Shown piece by piece: positions 43,990 through 54,000 of a DNA stretch of 64,000 bases. The DNA comes from Paludibacter sp. UBA6032 (GTDB lineage Bacteria; Bacteroidota; Bacteroidia; Bacteroidales; Paludibacteraceae). The DNA is taken from positions 1 to 64,000 of the forward strand of contig DIZI01000034.1 of the NCBI GenBank assembly GCA_002427885.1, given 5' to 3'. Numbering within the stretch: the first letter of the stretch is position 1; every line of letters begins with the position of its first letter. The translations under genes were made by a program, and so were the position numbers. Below the pieces are notes generated by a model, which ran no database searches, was not told where the DNA came from, and saw nothing but the letters and a program-made list of their open reading frames with translations.

Positions 43990-46188
43990 TTATAATTTTA
44001 TTAATTTCTGAGTTGAAAGTTGACCATTAGTCAATTTCACGGTAACAAAATAGTTCCCTGAAGCAATTTCATCCAAATTGATTGAACCTTGTATTCCTGT
44101 TAACGTAATTTGTTTCACTGTTTGACCTAATAAATTACGAACGATAACCAGGCTGATATCAGATTTTGCAGAAATATTCAGTTTATCGGTTACCGGATTA
44201 GGATAACAATTTATACCATTTGCTGATTCAACATTAGTTAGTCCGGTTGCTGTATCGTTGAAGAAATATAGATTATCCATGTAGAATGTGCCACCGGTTC
44301 CAGTATCAAATTTAAACTGGAAAACATCCGACATAACAACACCGGTGAAACTTGTCAACGAAATATTAAAACTGTTCCATTGATTAGCGATCAAAGTTCC
44401 AACATTTGTTGATAATTCGTGTCCCGGGCTTATTGGAGTAATATGAACAACAGTTTCTGTAGTTGGATAAATATCAATATGTAATTTGGTCATTGTACTT
44501 GCATCAACATGACTTCCAAGTTCAATTCCCTGATAATTAAATGTTGTGTACTTTATTGCGGCATTACCTCCCATAGTTGTTGCTGTAGCAACAGTAGATT
44601 GTCCCCAACCCGGAAATAAATTAGTACCAGCAACATTTGTATATGCATCACTATAAATTGAAATTACTTTTGCAGCATTGGCAGTTGGAGTAGGCGCAGC
44701 CGGTAAACTTGCAAGAGTAGTCGCATTAACAGTAACCGGACTGTTTGCAGCTGTATTTCCAGTTGCATCTTTAGCTGTTACAGAGAATGTATAAGCAGTT
44801 GAGGCAGTTAATCCTGAAATAGTGAATGATTTTTGAACACCCGAAACACCTGAAGTTGTAACTATAGTTGGACCAGAACCATACGAAATGGTATAGCTGA
44901 TTGCTCCTGAATCGTCAGAGGCATTCAACAAAAGTGTTACACCATCCGATGCAATAGTACCGGCTGTAGCTGTAAAAGCTGTTGGAGCCTGAGTGTCTGC
45001 AGTTGCAGAATCATCATAAAAATACATATTATCCAAATAAACTGTTTTTCCACCTGCACCCACAACTTTAAACTGGTATAAATCTGCCAAAGATAAGCCC
45101 TGACTGGTAAATGAAGTAAGCGGAATATTGAAACTGTTCCATGCATTCAGGTTTAGAGGAGTGAGTTGTACAAATTTTTCTCCGGTTGAATGACTGATAC
45201 AAAAGATTTGTAACGATGTTTCGTTTGGAGTCCATACATCAACATGCAGATATTTCATTGTTACAGCAGTTACATCACTACCAAACTGAGTTCCCTGATA
45301 ATTTAGGTTAGCATATTTCAACACGTTATCAGTACCAATTTGAATAGTTGAAACTGCAGTTGACTGACCCCAGTTGGGATTTAAATCGGTCCCTGCAAGA
45401 TTAGTAAATGCATCGCTGAAAATTGAAATCACCTTTGGGGCTGCATAAGCAGTTGGAGTAGGTGCTGAAGTAGTAGGTACTCCTAATGCAATTGTTGAAG
45501 CAGCTACTACAATCGGATTGTTTGCTGCTGCATTTCCGGCAGCATCTTTGGCAACAACAGAGAATGAATAAGCTGTCGACGGAGTTAAACCAGTAACAAT
45601 GTATGATTTTTGAGTACCTGAAACTCCGCTTGTTGAAACAACCGTTGGACCTGAACCATAACTTATAGTATAGGCTATGGCTCCTGAATCATCGGTAGCA
45701 TTTAACAGCAATTCTACAGAATTTGCTCCGATTGTACCGGCAGTAGCTGTAAATGCTGTTGGTGCTTGTGTATCTGTTGATGCACCACAGGCATTTCCCA
45801 CAGTATAAGTAAACGTCTTCGTTACTGCTAACCCACCTGCAAAAGCAAACTTACAAGCAACACTAAAAGTTGCACCCAGAGTTTGTCCTGTAAATGTTTT
45901 GGAAAAACTTTGTCCGGTTCCAGGAGTCATTGATGTTTCAGCAAAATTGGGATTGTAAGTCCATGCGTAAGCTACCAGACCCACTTTGGTATCCAATAAC
46001 TCACAAGTAAAAGTAACATCAGTTCCGGTAGTTGAAAAGGAATAGTTATATCCCAAAGTAAAAGTACCCTGCGCTGGTGTTGACGTTTCAGTCGAAGTTC
46101 CGGCACATTCAGTGTTTGTTGCATTTGCCACATTCCCCCAAGCCACTATCGCAGCTAGTAAGAGAAAAATTTTAGTAATTTTTTTCAT
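43990..46188 (-). CDS. Multi-module non-catalytic glycan-binding protein with T9SS domain
   Basis: A 732-aa secreted protein (signal ITKIFLLLAAIVAWGNVANA) with no catalytic domain recognised. Order of modules: module A at 28-134 (TFTLGYNYSFSTTG, ELLDTKVGLVAYAW, CKFAFAGGLAVTK); FN3 at 140-232; module B1 at 243-391 (VISIFSDAFTNLAGTDLNP, NLNYQGTQFG, WNSFNIPL, VYLDNMYFY); FN3 at 398-491; module B2 at 497-644; T9SS sorting domain at 655-732 (INCYPNPVTDKLNI). Module B has the look of a beta-sandwich carbohydrate-binding module. The gene lies between two GH16 genes, so it is probably a surface glycan-binding protein for beta-glucan that helps the enzymes hold substrate. Binding has to be inferred. 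Confidence 0.72.
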   Translation of the reverse strand: MKKITKIFLLLAAIVAWGNVANATNTECAGTSTETSTPAQGTFTLGYNYSFSTTGTDVTFTCELLDTKVGLVAYAWTYNPNFAETSMTPGTGQSFSKTFTGQTLGATFSVACKFAFAGGLAVTKTFTYTVGNACGASTDTQAPTAFTATAGTIGANSVELLLNATDDSGAIAYTISYGSGPTVVSTSGVSGTQKSYIVTGLTPSTAYSFSVVAKDAAGNAAANNPIVVAASTIALGVPTTSAPTPTAYAAPKVISIFSDAFTNLAGTDLNPNWGQSTAVSTIQIGTDNVLKYANLNYQGTQFGSDVTAVTMKYLHVDVWTPNETSLQIFCISHSTGEKFVQLTPLNLNAWNSFNIPLTSFTSQGLSLADLYQFKVVGAGGKTVYLDNMYFYDDSATADTQAPTAFTATAGTIASDGVTLLLNASDDSGAISYTISYGSGPTIVTTSGVSGVQKSFTISGLTASTAYTFSVTAKDATGNTAANSPVTVNATTLASLPAAPTPTANAAKVISIYSDAYTNVAGTNLFPGWGQSTVATATTMGGNAAIKYTTFNYQGIELGSHVDASTMTKLHIDIYPTTETVVHITPISPGHELSTNVGTLIANQWNSFNISLTSFTGVVMSDVFQFKFDTGTGGTFYMDNLYFFNDTATGLTNVESANGINCYPNPVTDKLNISAKSDISLVIVRNLLGQTVKQITLTGIQGSINLDEIASGNYFVTVKLTNGQLSTQKLIKL
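45787..46107 (-). other. Module A, binding-protein copy
   Basis: Residues 28-134 of the 732-aa protein. Same Cys spacing and the same ELLDTKxGLVAY and CKFAFAGG landmarks as the two copies in the GH81 enzyme. Confidence 0.6.
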
Positions 46189-46232
46189 GATGTGAAATTT
46201 TAAATATTAATAATTTAGAGATTTTTGATTAT

Positions 46233-47399
46233 TTATTTAGTAATTTTTTGTGTTTCTGAATTTCCATTTTCATCAATAACTTTCAGTATATAATTTCCAC
46301 GTTGAAGAGTTGATGTATTTATTTTGTTTGTTGTTGATTCAAGTAACTTTTGACCTGACAGGTTGAATATAATTGCAGAAACAAGTTTTGACGAACCTTC
46401 AATATTAATTTCATCGGTAAATGGATTTGGATAAACTTTAAATTTGTTTATGGTTTGTATTGAATGTAAAGCTGTTAATGCCGGTCCGCTGTAAGTTTCG
46501 CCTGCATCGCCACGCTGATAGAGCTTTACGTAATCAACATACATTTTTACATCTCCATTATTCAGGGCTGTTATTTGATTGATATCCCATATTTGTGGAA
46601 AATTTCCGCCAATAGCAAGATTAAAAAGGACAAAGAAATCGCTGTTGAAATATTCATACGGATCCTGAGTAGTAGTTTTGGCTGTAATGCCCATTTGATA
46701 ATAAGGTGCAGCATTAGGATATTTATCCAGATCGAGGTACATGCTTATGTACTGAGGATTCCAAATCAAGGTAAAAAGATGAAAGTCATCCTGTAAACCA
46801 TAACTATTGGTGGTAGCTTTTGCGTAATTAGGATATGAACCATTGACGTAATTTCCCCAATGACAGGCTCCACTAAAATATTTATCCTGAGTACCGGCAT
46901 TGATTCCTGTTCTGCTTCCCATTTCCATAATGTCAACCTCACCGCAAGCAGGCCAACCGGCAGTCGGGATATTGGTTCCAAGCATCCAAAATGCAGGCCA
47001 CAAACCATTTGCTGTTTTGGGAAGCTTAATGCGTGCCTCTAATTTTCCATACTGAAATGTCACTTTATTTTGAGTAGTGAGTCTTCCAGAAGTGCAGGTT
47101 TTACCTAAATAGTTTTCCTTTTTTCCTGTTATAATCAGACAGTTTGCACCGCTAACCGGCTCTAGACCTACTGATATGTTTTCGCGACGATAATACTGAA
47201 GTTCTGAGTTTCCTCCTCCATTTCCATTTACTTCTATGTTCCAGTTATTTTTTTCATCTAGTGTATTTCCATCAAAATTATCTTGCCATACCAGATTATA
47301 ATCACCTGTACTTATTTGCTTGGTATAATTTTGGGAGAATACTCCCTGAATTGTAAATAAAATAAAGACAATTGTGGAAACAACTTTTGAGATTCTCAT
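46233..47399 (-). CDS. GH16 beta-glucanase 2 with T9SS domain
   Basis: A 388-aa secreted GH16 enzyme. Signal peptide at the start (VVSTIVFILFTIQGVFS). Catalytic residues Glu154, Asp156 and Glu159 in GEVDIMEMG, after WPAFWMLG. The C-terminal 80 residues form a T9SS sorting domain (KFKVYPNPFTDEINI ... QRGNYILKV), so it is exported to the outer surface through the type IX system. It is paralogous to GH16 1 but keeps the sorting domain. The next gene upstream, GH16 3, ends nine bases before this start, so they are co-transcribed. Confidence 0.93.
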   Translation of the reverse strand: MRISKVVSTIVFILFTIQGVFSQNYTKQISTGDYNLVWQDNFDGNTLDEKNNWNIEVNGNGGGNSELQYYRRENISVGLEPVSGANCLIITGKKENYLGKTCTSGRLTTQNKVTFQYGKLEARIKLPKTANGLWPAFWMLGTNIPTAGWPACGEVDIMEMGSRTGINAGTQDKYFSGACHWGNYVNGSYPNYAKATTNSYGLQDDFHLFTLIWNPQYISMYLDLDKYPNAAPYYQMGITAKTTTQDPYEYFNSDFFVLFNLAIGGNFPQIWDINQITALNNGDVKMYVDYVKLYQRGDAGETYSGPALTALHSIQTINKFKVYPNPFTDEINIEGSSKLVSAIIFNLSGQKLLESTTNKINTSTLQRGNYILKVIDENGNSETQKITK

Positions 47400-47408
47400 A
47401 TAATCAGG

Positions 47409-48425
47409 TTATTTTATTAATTTAAACGTTTTGGTGTCGGTCTGAAGAAAATATATTCCATTCGAAAAATTTGATGTATTAATAATTCCGTTTCCAGATA
47501 TATTTCTATCTACCAATACTTTCCCTACGTTGTCAAAAATCCTAATCCTTGTCGGAGCATCAGCGTCAATATTTATTTTGTCACTAAATTTTGTGGGAAA
47601 AACCTTCACATTAGAATCATGAACTTCATCAATTGCAGTTACGAGTTGGTAAAGTCTTACATAATCTACTTTCAATTCAACCGGATTATTAAAAATATTA
47701 TCATCAATAGTTCCGCCCATTGTACCACCAACAGCGAGATTTAGAATTACATAAAATTCCTGATCGAATGGCCATCCGGTGTAAGTATCAGTATAATTTC
47801 GGTATAGGGTGGCCGTCTTGATATTATCAATGTAAAATAAAATTTGATCGGGATCCCAATTAATTGAATAAATATGAAAGTTGTTTTCCATACTGTCTTT
47901 ATAGACCTTTGTAAACCAATTATTTCCTAAACTTCCATTTTTCAAAGCTGTGTGAACAGCATGTGAAGTCATTCTGGGGTCAGAGCCAATATGTTCCATA
48001 ATGTCAATCTCCCCACTCTTTGGCCAACTTCCATAAACACTTGATTGAGGCATCATCCAAAAGGCCGGCCAGGTTCCGGCTCCGGATGGAACACTTATTC
48101 TTGCTTCAACCTTACCATATTTCAGAACTCCTTTACTCTTAGAATATATACGTCCGGATGAGTAGTTTCGGTCTGCAACAATATTTTCTTTTTTAGCAGT
48201 TATAATCAAATTTCCGTTTTCAACCTTTATATTATTTCCATTTGTATAATACTCCTTTTCTTGATTAGCAGCATATCCTACCTGAATATTCCATTTTGTC
48301 AGATCCAGTGTATCGCCATTGAATTCATCATCATAAACCAAATTGTAGGTTTGTGACCACGCAAACACTGACATCAAACTAAATAATAGTATAAGTGTTT
48401 TTTTTAAGTATCTTTGATTAAGCAT
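47409..48425 (-). CDS. GH16 laminarinase-like beta-glucanase 3 with T9SS domain
   Basis: A 338-aa secreted GH16 enzyme of the classic laminarinase type. Signal peptide KTLILLFSLMSVFAWS. Catalytic residues Glu139, Asp141 and Glu144 in GEIDIMEHIG; the His-Ile-Gly after the last Glu and the preceding WPAFWMMP are typical of endo-beta-1,3-glucanases. A short C-terminal sorting domain follows (VKVFPTKFSDKINI ... NGIYFL), shorter than in the other enzymes. It differs clearly in sequence from GH16 1 and 2, so the locus holds two GH16 subfamilies. A strong hairpin precedes it. Confidence 0.93.
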   Translation of the reverse strand: MLNQRYLKKTLILLFSLMSVFAWSQTYNLVYDDEFNGDTLDLTKWNIQVGYAANQEKEYYTNGNNIKVENGNLIITAKKENIVADRNYSSGRIYSKSKGVLKYGKVEARISVPSGAGTWPAFWMMPQSSVYGSWPKSGEIDIMEHIGSDPRMTSHAVHTALKNGSLGNNWFTKVYKDSMENNFHIYSINWDPDQILFYIDNIKTATLYRNYTDTYTGWPFDQEFYVILNLAVGGTMGGTIDDNIFNNPVELKVDYVRLYQLVTAIDEVHDSNVKVFPTKFSDKINIDADAPTRIRIFDNVGKVLVDRNISGNGIINTSNFSNGIYFLQTDTKTFKLIK

Positions 48426-48440
48426 GTTTTTGTTTTAAGA

Positions 48441-48480
48441 ATTTATTCAACCATAGTTTGTATGCTATGGTTGAATAAAT
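48441..48480. terminator. Perfect 16-bp intercistronic hairpin
   Basis: ATTTATTCAACCATAG (48441-48456) and CTATGGTTGAATAAAT (48465-48480) are perfect inverted arms around an 8-base loop. It separates the SusC/SusD/binding-protein genes from the enzyme genes. Such hairpins downstream of susCD can hold back transcription or protect the upstream mRNA. There is no U-run on the minus strand. Confidence 0.75.
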
Positions 48481-48509
48481 AAGTTACTGATAAATTCGTA
48501 CTTTAATAT

Positions 48510-49394
48510 TTATCTGATTTCAACTTTGTTTGTTAGTTGACCGCAACGAACTATATAAATTCCTTTTTGAATTCCTTCAATATCCATGATACTTTCATTG
48601 GATGTTCTGATTTTTGAACCGGTAATACTATACAATTCAATTGGCTGAGTTGCTCCCGCAACGGAAAGGGTTTTGGCTGAAATTAAAACGTCCAGTTTAG
48701 TGTTCTTTACATCGTTTATTCCTGTAGTACTTTTATTATAAACATAAATAGCATCCATGGTAACTGCTGTTCCGGAGACGCCACCGCTTAAAACATATAC
48801 TACATTTGCATTTGCTGGAACTGCTTCCGGGTAACGAAGACCAAGATTAAAAAATGCTGACATAGGAATTTCAATTACATGCCATTTATTATCGCGTGTA
48901 AAGTTTGTGTAGGGTTGATATACATTAGCTCCATCAACAAATGCCGTTGAGCCAATACAAATTCTGGCTGACAAACCACCGGGGCCATCCATACCAATAA
49001 TATGCGAAGCAGCATTAGTTGCTTTCATGGCAATATGTAAGGTGTAATTCGAAGTCACAGCCGTCATATCTTTAGCTACAGGACCGGAGAATCCAAATCC
49101 TGACCAACCAACTGATGCCACCGATAGATTAATATACGATTCAATTTCACCTTCTGAATTTGGTCCGGATGAACCTAAATCGTTGTAGGTTGAACTCCAG
49201 ATGTACAAGAAATTGTTCGTATCATCCACACGAAAATCATGCGCAATATTAGCAGCCGGAATTTTAGCTCCACTTGTTGCATCCAAAAAAATCAGATGAT
49301 AACTGCTTCCCTTTGTAAAGTCATCCTGTGCATGTACACTTGTTGCGAATGCGCAAATGGCAAGCAACATAATAGAAAAAGTAAGTTTTTTCAT
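48510..49394 (-). CDS. Secreted protein, probable surface glycan-binding protein
   Basis: A 294-aa protein with signal peptide KKLTFSIMLLAICAFATSVHA. The body (about 25-220) is a beta-sandwich with SGFGFSGPVAKDMTAV, YTLHIAMKATNA and WHVIEIPMSAFFNLGL, the pattern of a carbohydrate-binding-like jelly roll. The last 70 residues look like a T9SS-type C-terminal domain (LYSITGSKIR ... GIYIVRCGQ), though the usual YPNP start is missing. It lies right after susD, where Bacteroidota PULs usually encode the SusE or surface glycan-binding protein. It has no lipobox, unlike most of those. I do not recognise a named family. Confidence 0.6.
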   Translation of the reverse strand: MKKLTFSIMLLAICAFATSVHAQDDFTKGSSYHLIFLDATSGAKIPAANIAHDFRVDDTNNFLYIWSSTYNDLGSSGPNSEGEIESYINLSVASVGWSGFGFSGPVAKDMTAVTSNYTLHIAMKATNAASHIIGMDGPGGLSARICIGSTAFVDGANVYQPYTNFTRDNKWHVIEIPMSAFFNLGLRYPEAVPANANVVYVLSGGVSGTAVTMDAIYVYNKSTTGINDVKNTKLDVLISAKTLSVAGATQPIELYSITGSKIRTSNESIMDIEGIQKGIYIVRCGQLTNKVEIR

Positions 49395-49464
49395 AATGAT
49401 AAAAAATTTAATTTATTAATAAAGTGTTTAGTAAAATCATTGCTTTTTAGAAAATAATCAGTTT

Positions 49465-51033
49465 TTAATAATTTGGATTTTGTTCCATTAAAGGATCCAA
49501 ATCAATTTCAGCTGCAGGTATCGGGAATAATTCATTTTTCCCGGCAACAAAGGTTGCCATTTCGGCACGGGCTGCAGGTGTTTCACTTGCTGCATAAGCG
49601 TCCATTGTTTGTTTGGCAATTCCCCAGCGACATAAATCAAACCAACGATGGCCTTCCATTCCTAATTCAACTCGCCGTTCGTGACGAATAGCTTTACGCA
49701 AATCGGTCTGATTATCGGTATACGAATTGTAATTGGGGAATGCTGGTAATATAGCCGCATTTCCTTCCCGGGCGCGATTTCTGACTTGTTCCAAAGCCCA
49801 TTTTGCAGGAACTAAATTATTTGTTTCACAACATGCTTCGGCATACATTAATAAAACATCAGCATATCGGATAACTTTAATGTTTATCGGACCACGGGTT
49901 GGGTGAGTTAAACCAATATAAGTTCCATCAGGATTCATCATGGCGTATTTTTTATTCAAATATCGGTCTCCCAAATAAATTTCCTGAGCCGGATTTTCAA
50001 TTTCATCATCGGTCGGGTTGATAATGGTTGCATCACGACGGGGATCGGATGTTTCATATTCGTTATAGAGATTTTGGGTTGGTTTATTAAATCCCCAACC
50101 TCCGGCTTTTGATGCTCTTGAACGGGTAAGAATTACGGTGAAAGTTCCACGCGTAAAACCATCACCATCACCATAATCACTTGTTGGGTCTGACATGTAT
50201 TGAATTTCAAACACCGATTCTTTACCGTTTTCACCAGCCAACGTGAAATTATCTGCATAATTTGGAACTAAAGAATACTCACCGGAATTGATTATTGAAT
50301 CACCCCACATTTTTGCTTTATCATATTGTTTGGTGTACAGATAGGTTTTCAATAACATAGACTGAGCCGCGCCTTTGGTAGCCCGTCCTAAATCTTCGGG
50401 TGCATATTTACTTTTTTTCCAAAGCAAAGCATTAGCCGATTGCAAATCGGAAATAATAAAATTGTAAATACTGTCGGCACTGGCGCGCGGCTGTTTCCAT
50501 TGATTGGAACTATTTACTACAAAGTCAATTTTTGGTACGCCTCCGAATATTCTGACCAGACGGAAATAATACATTGCACGCAAGAACTTTGCTTCTCCAA
50601 TTAGGCGATTTTTCAGACTTGTGTTTAAAACAGAGTCATTACTCATGTTCGGAACTTCATCCAGTACTAAATTACATCGACCGATTCCCTGATATTGTGC
50701 ACGATAAAAATCTAGCAAATAAGCATTATTTGTTGCCGTTTTAAAGTTTTCCATATCGTAAACAATTGACATATCGCCAACACTTTGACCTCCTTTTAAC
50801 GCATCATCCGAAACGACATCTCCAATAAACCATTCGGGAAAATAAGTAGCATTGAATTCCCACATAAGTGGCATATATGCTGCATTAACTGATTGAATTG
50901 CCGTTGTTCCACTGGTAAAAAAGTCATTTAATTTTGTAACACCCGGTGAAGGTGCGGTTAACCAATCCTGGCATGAAATCATTGTTAAAGCTACAGTAAC
51001 AACAACTATGACTTTGAAAATATATTTTTTCAT
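49465..51033 (-). CDS. SusD/RagB-family nutrient-binding lipoprotein
   Basis: A 522-aa outer-membrane lipoprotein (hydrophobic start ending LTMISC, lipid Cys21) that forms the lid over the SusC channel and binds oligosaccharide. The family features are all there: N-terminal helix region with SVNAAYMPLMWEFN, TPR-like helices (AKFLRAMYYFRLVRIFGGVP; GAAQSMLLKTYLYTKQYDKAK), VIRYADVLLMYAEA, and the C-terminal RHERRVELGMEGHRWFDLCRW. It follows susC by 24 bases. Its exact glycan is inferred from the neighbouring glucanases. Confidence 0.95.
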   Translation of the reverse strand: MKKYIFKVIVVVTVALTMISCQDWLTAPSPGVTKLNDFFTSGTTAIQSVNAAYMPLMWEFNATYFPEWFIGDVVSDDALKGGQSVGDMSIVYDMENFKTATNNAYLLDFYRAQYQGIGRCNLVLDEVPNMSNDSVLNTSLKNRLIGEAKFLRAMYYFRLVRIFGGVPKIDFVVNSSNQWKQPRASADSIYNFIISDLQSANALLWKKSKYAPEDLGRATKGAAQSMLLKTYLYTKQYDKAKMWGDSIINSGEYSLVPNYADNFTLAGENGKESVFEIQYMSDPTSDYGDGDGFTRGTFTVILTRSRASKAGGWGFNKPTQNLYNEYETSDPRRDATIINPTDDEIENPAQEIYLGDRYLNKKYAMMNPDGTYIGLTHPTRGPINIKVIRYADVLLMYAEACCETNNLVPAKWALEQVRNRAREGNAAILPAFPNYNSYTDNQTDLRKAIRHERRVELGMEGHRWFDLCRWGIAKQTMDAYAASETPAARAEMATFVAGKNELFPIPAAEIDLDPLMEQNPNY

Positions 51034-51057
51034 AACTTATTATTTTTAATGTTGTGA

Positions 51058-54000
51058 TTAGAAATTAATATTTGCACCTACCAATACAGTTCTGGCTTGA
51101 GGATAATTACCAAAATCAACTCCACTACCAATTTCAGGATCATAGCCCGTATATTTTGTAAAAGTCAACAGGTTACTGGCCGAAACATAAATTCTAAAAC
51201 GGGATACAAGAATTTTTTCAGTTATATTTTTTGGGATAGTATAACCTAGTTGAACATTCTTCAATCTTAAATAAGAACCATCTTCGATAAACCTACTTGA
51301 TGCTCTGAAGTTATTCGTGCTGCCCCAGGGATTCGGAATGGTCCCGGTTGTATTTGTTGTTGTCCAAACATTGCGCATGGCTGTGCTTAAGGTTGCTTCC
51401 TCTCCTTTTCCTTCGGTGCGATACCGAACTGCATTGTATATTTGATTGCCATAAACTCCCTGAAAGAAAATTTGCACATCAAATCCATAACAATCTAAAG
51501 AGCCTGTCAATGCATACGTCAACCAGGGAAATGGATTGCCTAAATTGGCTTTATCACTATCGTCAATTTTTCCATCTCCATTCAAATCAAGGTATTTTGC
51601 ATCACCGCCCTGAGCTCCCGGTTGAATTTGAATGCCGTCAGCATTTTTATAATTTGCCGCATCAGCATCCGAAGCAAAAACTCCGGCATATTTATAGCCC
51701 CAAAATGTATTAACTGGTAATCCCTGATCTGAGAGTAAAATATTGTCAATGTTACTATAAATTTTCTGACCACCGTTCAAAGCCGTAATTTCATTGCTGA
51801 TAAATGACACATTACCATTTAATCCATAATTTAATTTACCAATTTTGTTCTGGTGATCCAATGTAATCTCAATCCCTTTGTTTCGAATTGTTCCGACATT
51901 CGCCATTGGGTCATAACGATTACCGGTAAATGCCGGACCCTTTACAGTAAGCAGAGCGTCTTTTGTATCTTTAATAAAAAGATCAACACTACCAGAAAGT
52001 AAATTTTTAAAAAAGCCAAAATCGATACCACCGTTTAATTGTTCAGTGGTTTCCCATTTCCCATTTCTATTTGCATAAGTCAAAACAGTTGCTCCGTTTG
52101 CAAGTGTTTGAGTTGAGCCTAATACATAATCAACAAATGTAGGTCCCGAGTTAAACATATTAGTAACAAAACCATCGTTGGCAATTTTTTCATTTCCAAT
52201 TTGTCCCCAACCAAATCGTAATTTCATAAAGTCAAGATTTTGAATATCTTTCATAAACGATTCTTCACTTATTCTCCAGCCTAAAGCAACCGAAGGGAAA
52301 TAACCCCAGGGATTTTCAGGGAATTTATTGGAACCATCCATCCGGAAATTAGCCGTAATCATGTATTTATTATTGTATTGATAATTAATACGACTTAATA
52401 ATGAAAACATACGTGTTCGTCGAATGTCGTCACTTGCATACGATTGATCTTCTGTTGTGTTTTTCAACAACCAATTATCAGGTACTGCATTTAAAATGGT
52501 AGAACCAGAACCTCCGATTGAATAATAATTAAATTCCTGAGTGGTTTGTCCAATTAATGCTGTGAAATCGTGCTTCCCAATCTTATTAGTATATGTTAAT
52601 GTATTTTCATTTATAATGGTTGAATACTTACTCATACTACTCGAGAAAAAGTTTTTGGTACTCTTATCAAAAGCCGAATATAAATAAGCATATTTAAAGA
52701 GTTGACTGGTATTATTTGCCAAATCCATACTTATATCCGAGCGGAATAACAATCCCTTTATCGGAGTAATCTCAACATATATATCACCAACCCATCGCTC
52801 ACCTTTATCATTTGGAACGGAATTTTCAACCATACTTAAGGGATTGGTCACATTTTTGAAATTTGAGGAAGCGGATATCTGTCCGCTTAAATCCCGACCT
52901 TGTGGATAACCTGCAGCTGCAGAAGTAGAATAACTCCATGAACCTTGGGGATAATGGGTAGGATCCCAGGGTGCCATTGCAATGGCAGCAGATAAAACTG
53001 AAGCACCGGCACTGGCATTGTTATTCATGGCATTTCTACCCGAAGAGTTCATAAAGGAGAGGTTTTCCCCGATTTTCAACCAGGAACGTACATTGTGTGA
53101 AGTATTTACACGTAAAGTAAACCGATTATAGTTCGACCCTATAATAGTACCCTCCTGATTAAACCAGCCGGCACTTATTGCGTATGTAGATGTTTTGCTA
53201 CCACCATCAAACGAAATGTAATGGTTTTGAATGGTTGCATCTTTTTTGAAAACCTGGTCCTGCCAATCGGTATCAACAGTTGTATAATCCATACCCTGAG
53301 GGTAAGTAGCCGAAGCAATTTTTGGGAAATAGGGAGACTTTTTCCCCGTTAAATACGACTCAATCCATTTATTCAATCCATTTGCAACTAAATAATCGTT
53401 TGAACCATTTAAGGTGGAGAAAGTTTGGGCAAATTCATCCCGTCCCATTAAACTGAGTTTATTCCAACGGTTTTGTACTCCAAAATAAGTGTCAACAGAA
53501 ATATTTCCTTTTGGATTATCAGTACCACGCTTGGTGGTAACCAAAATTACTCCGTTTGCACCACGCGAACCGAAAATAGCAGTGGCTGAAGCATCTTTTA
53601 AAATTTCGGTTGAAGCTATATCGCTCGGACTTAAAAAACTGATATCATCCAAAATTACACCATCTACCACATAAATAGGATTAGCATCACTAGTTACAGT
53701 TCCAATACCTCGAATGCGTACCTGAGCCGCTGCTCCGGGTTGACCGCTATTGGCATTGACTGTTACACCTGCTGCACGTCCCTGTAAAGCCTGATCAATT
53801 CCTGAAACGGGAACCTGTTTCATTTTTTCGGAACTAATGGATGTAACTGCTCCTGTCAAATCGCTTTTTTTCATGGTACCATATCCAATGGCCACAACCT
53901 CATCCAACATTTTAGTATCTGCTTGTAATACTACTTTCAATACTAAATCAGATTTTACCTCTTTGATTTGTTCGGTATAACCGATATAAGAAAATCCCAG

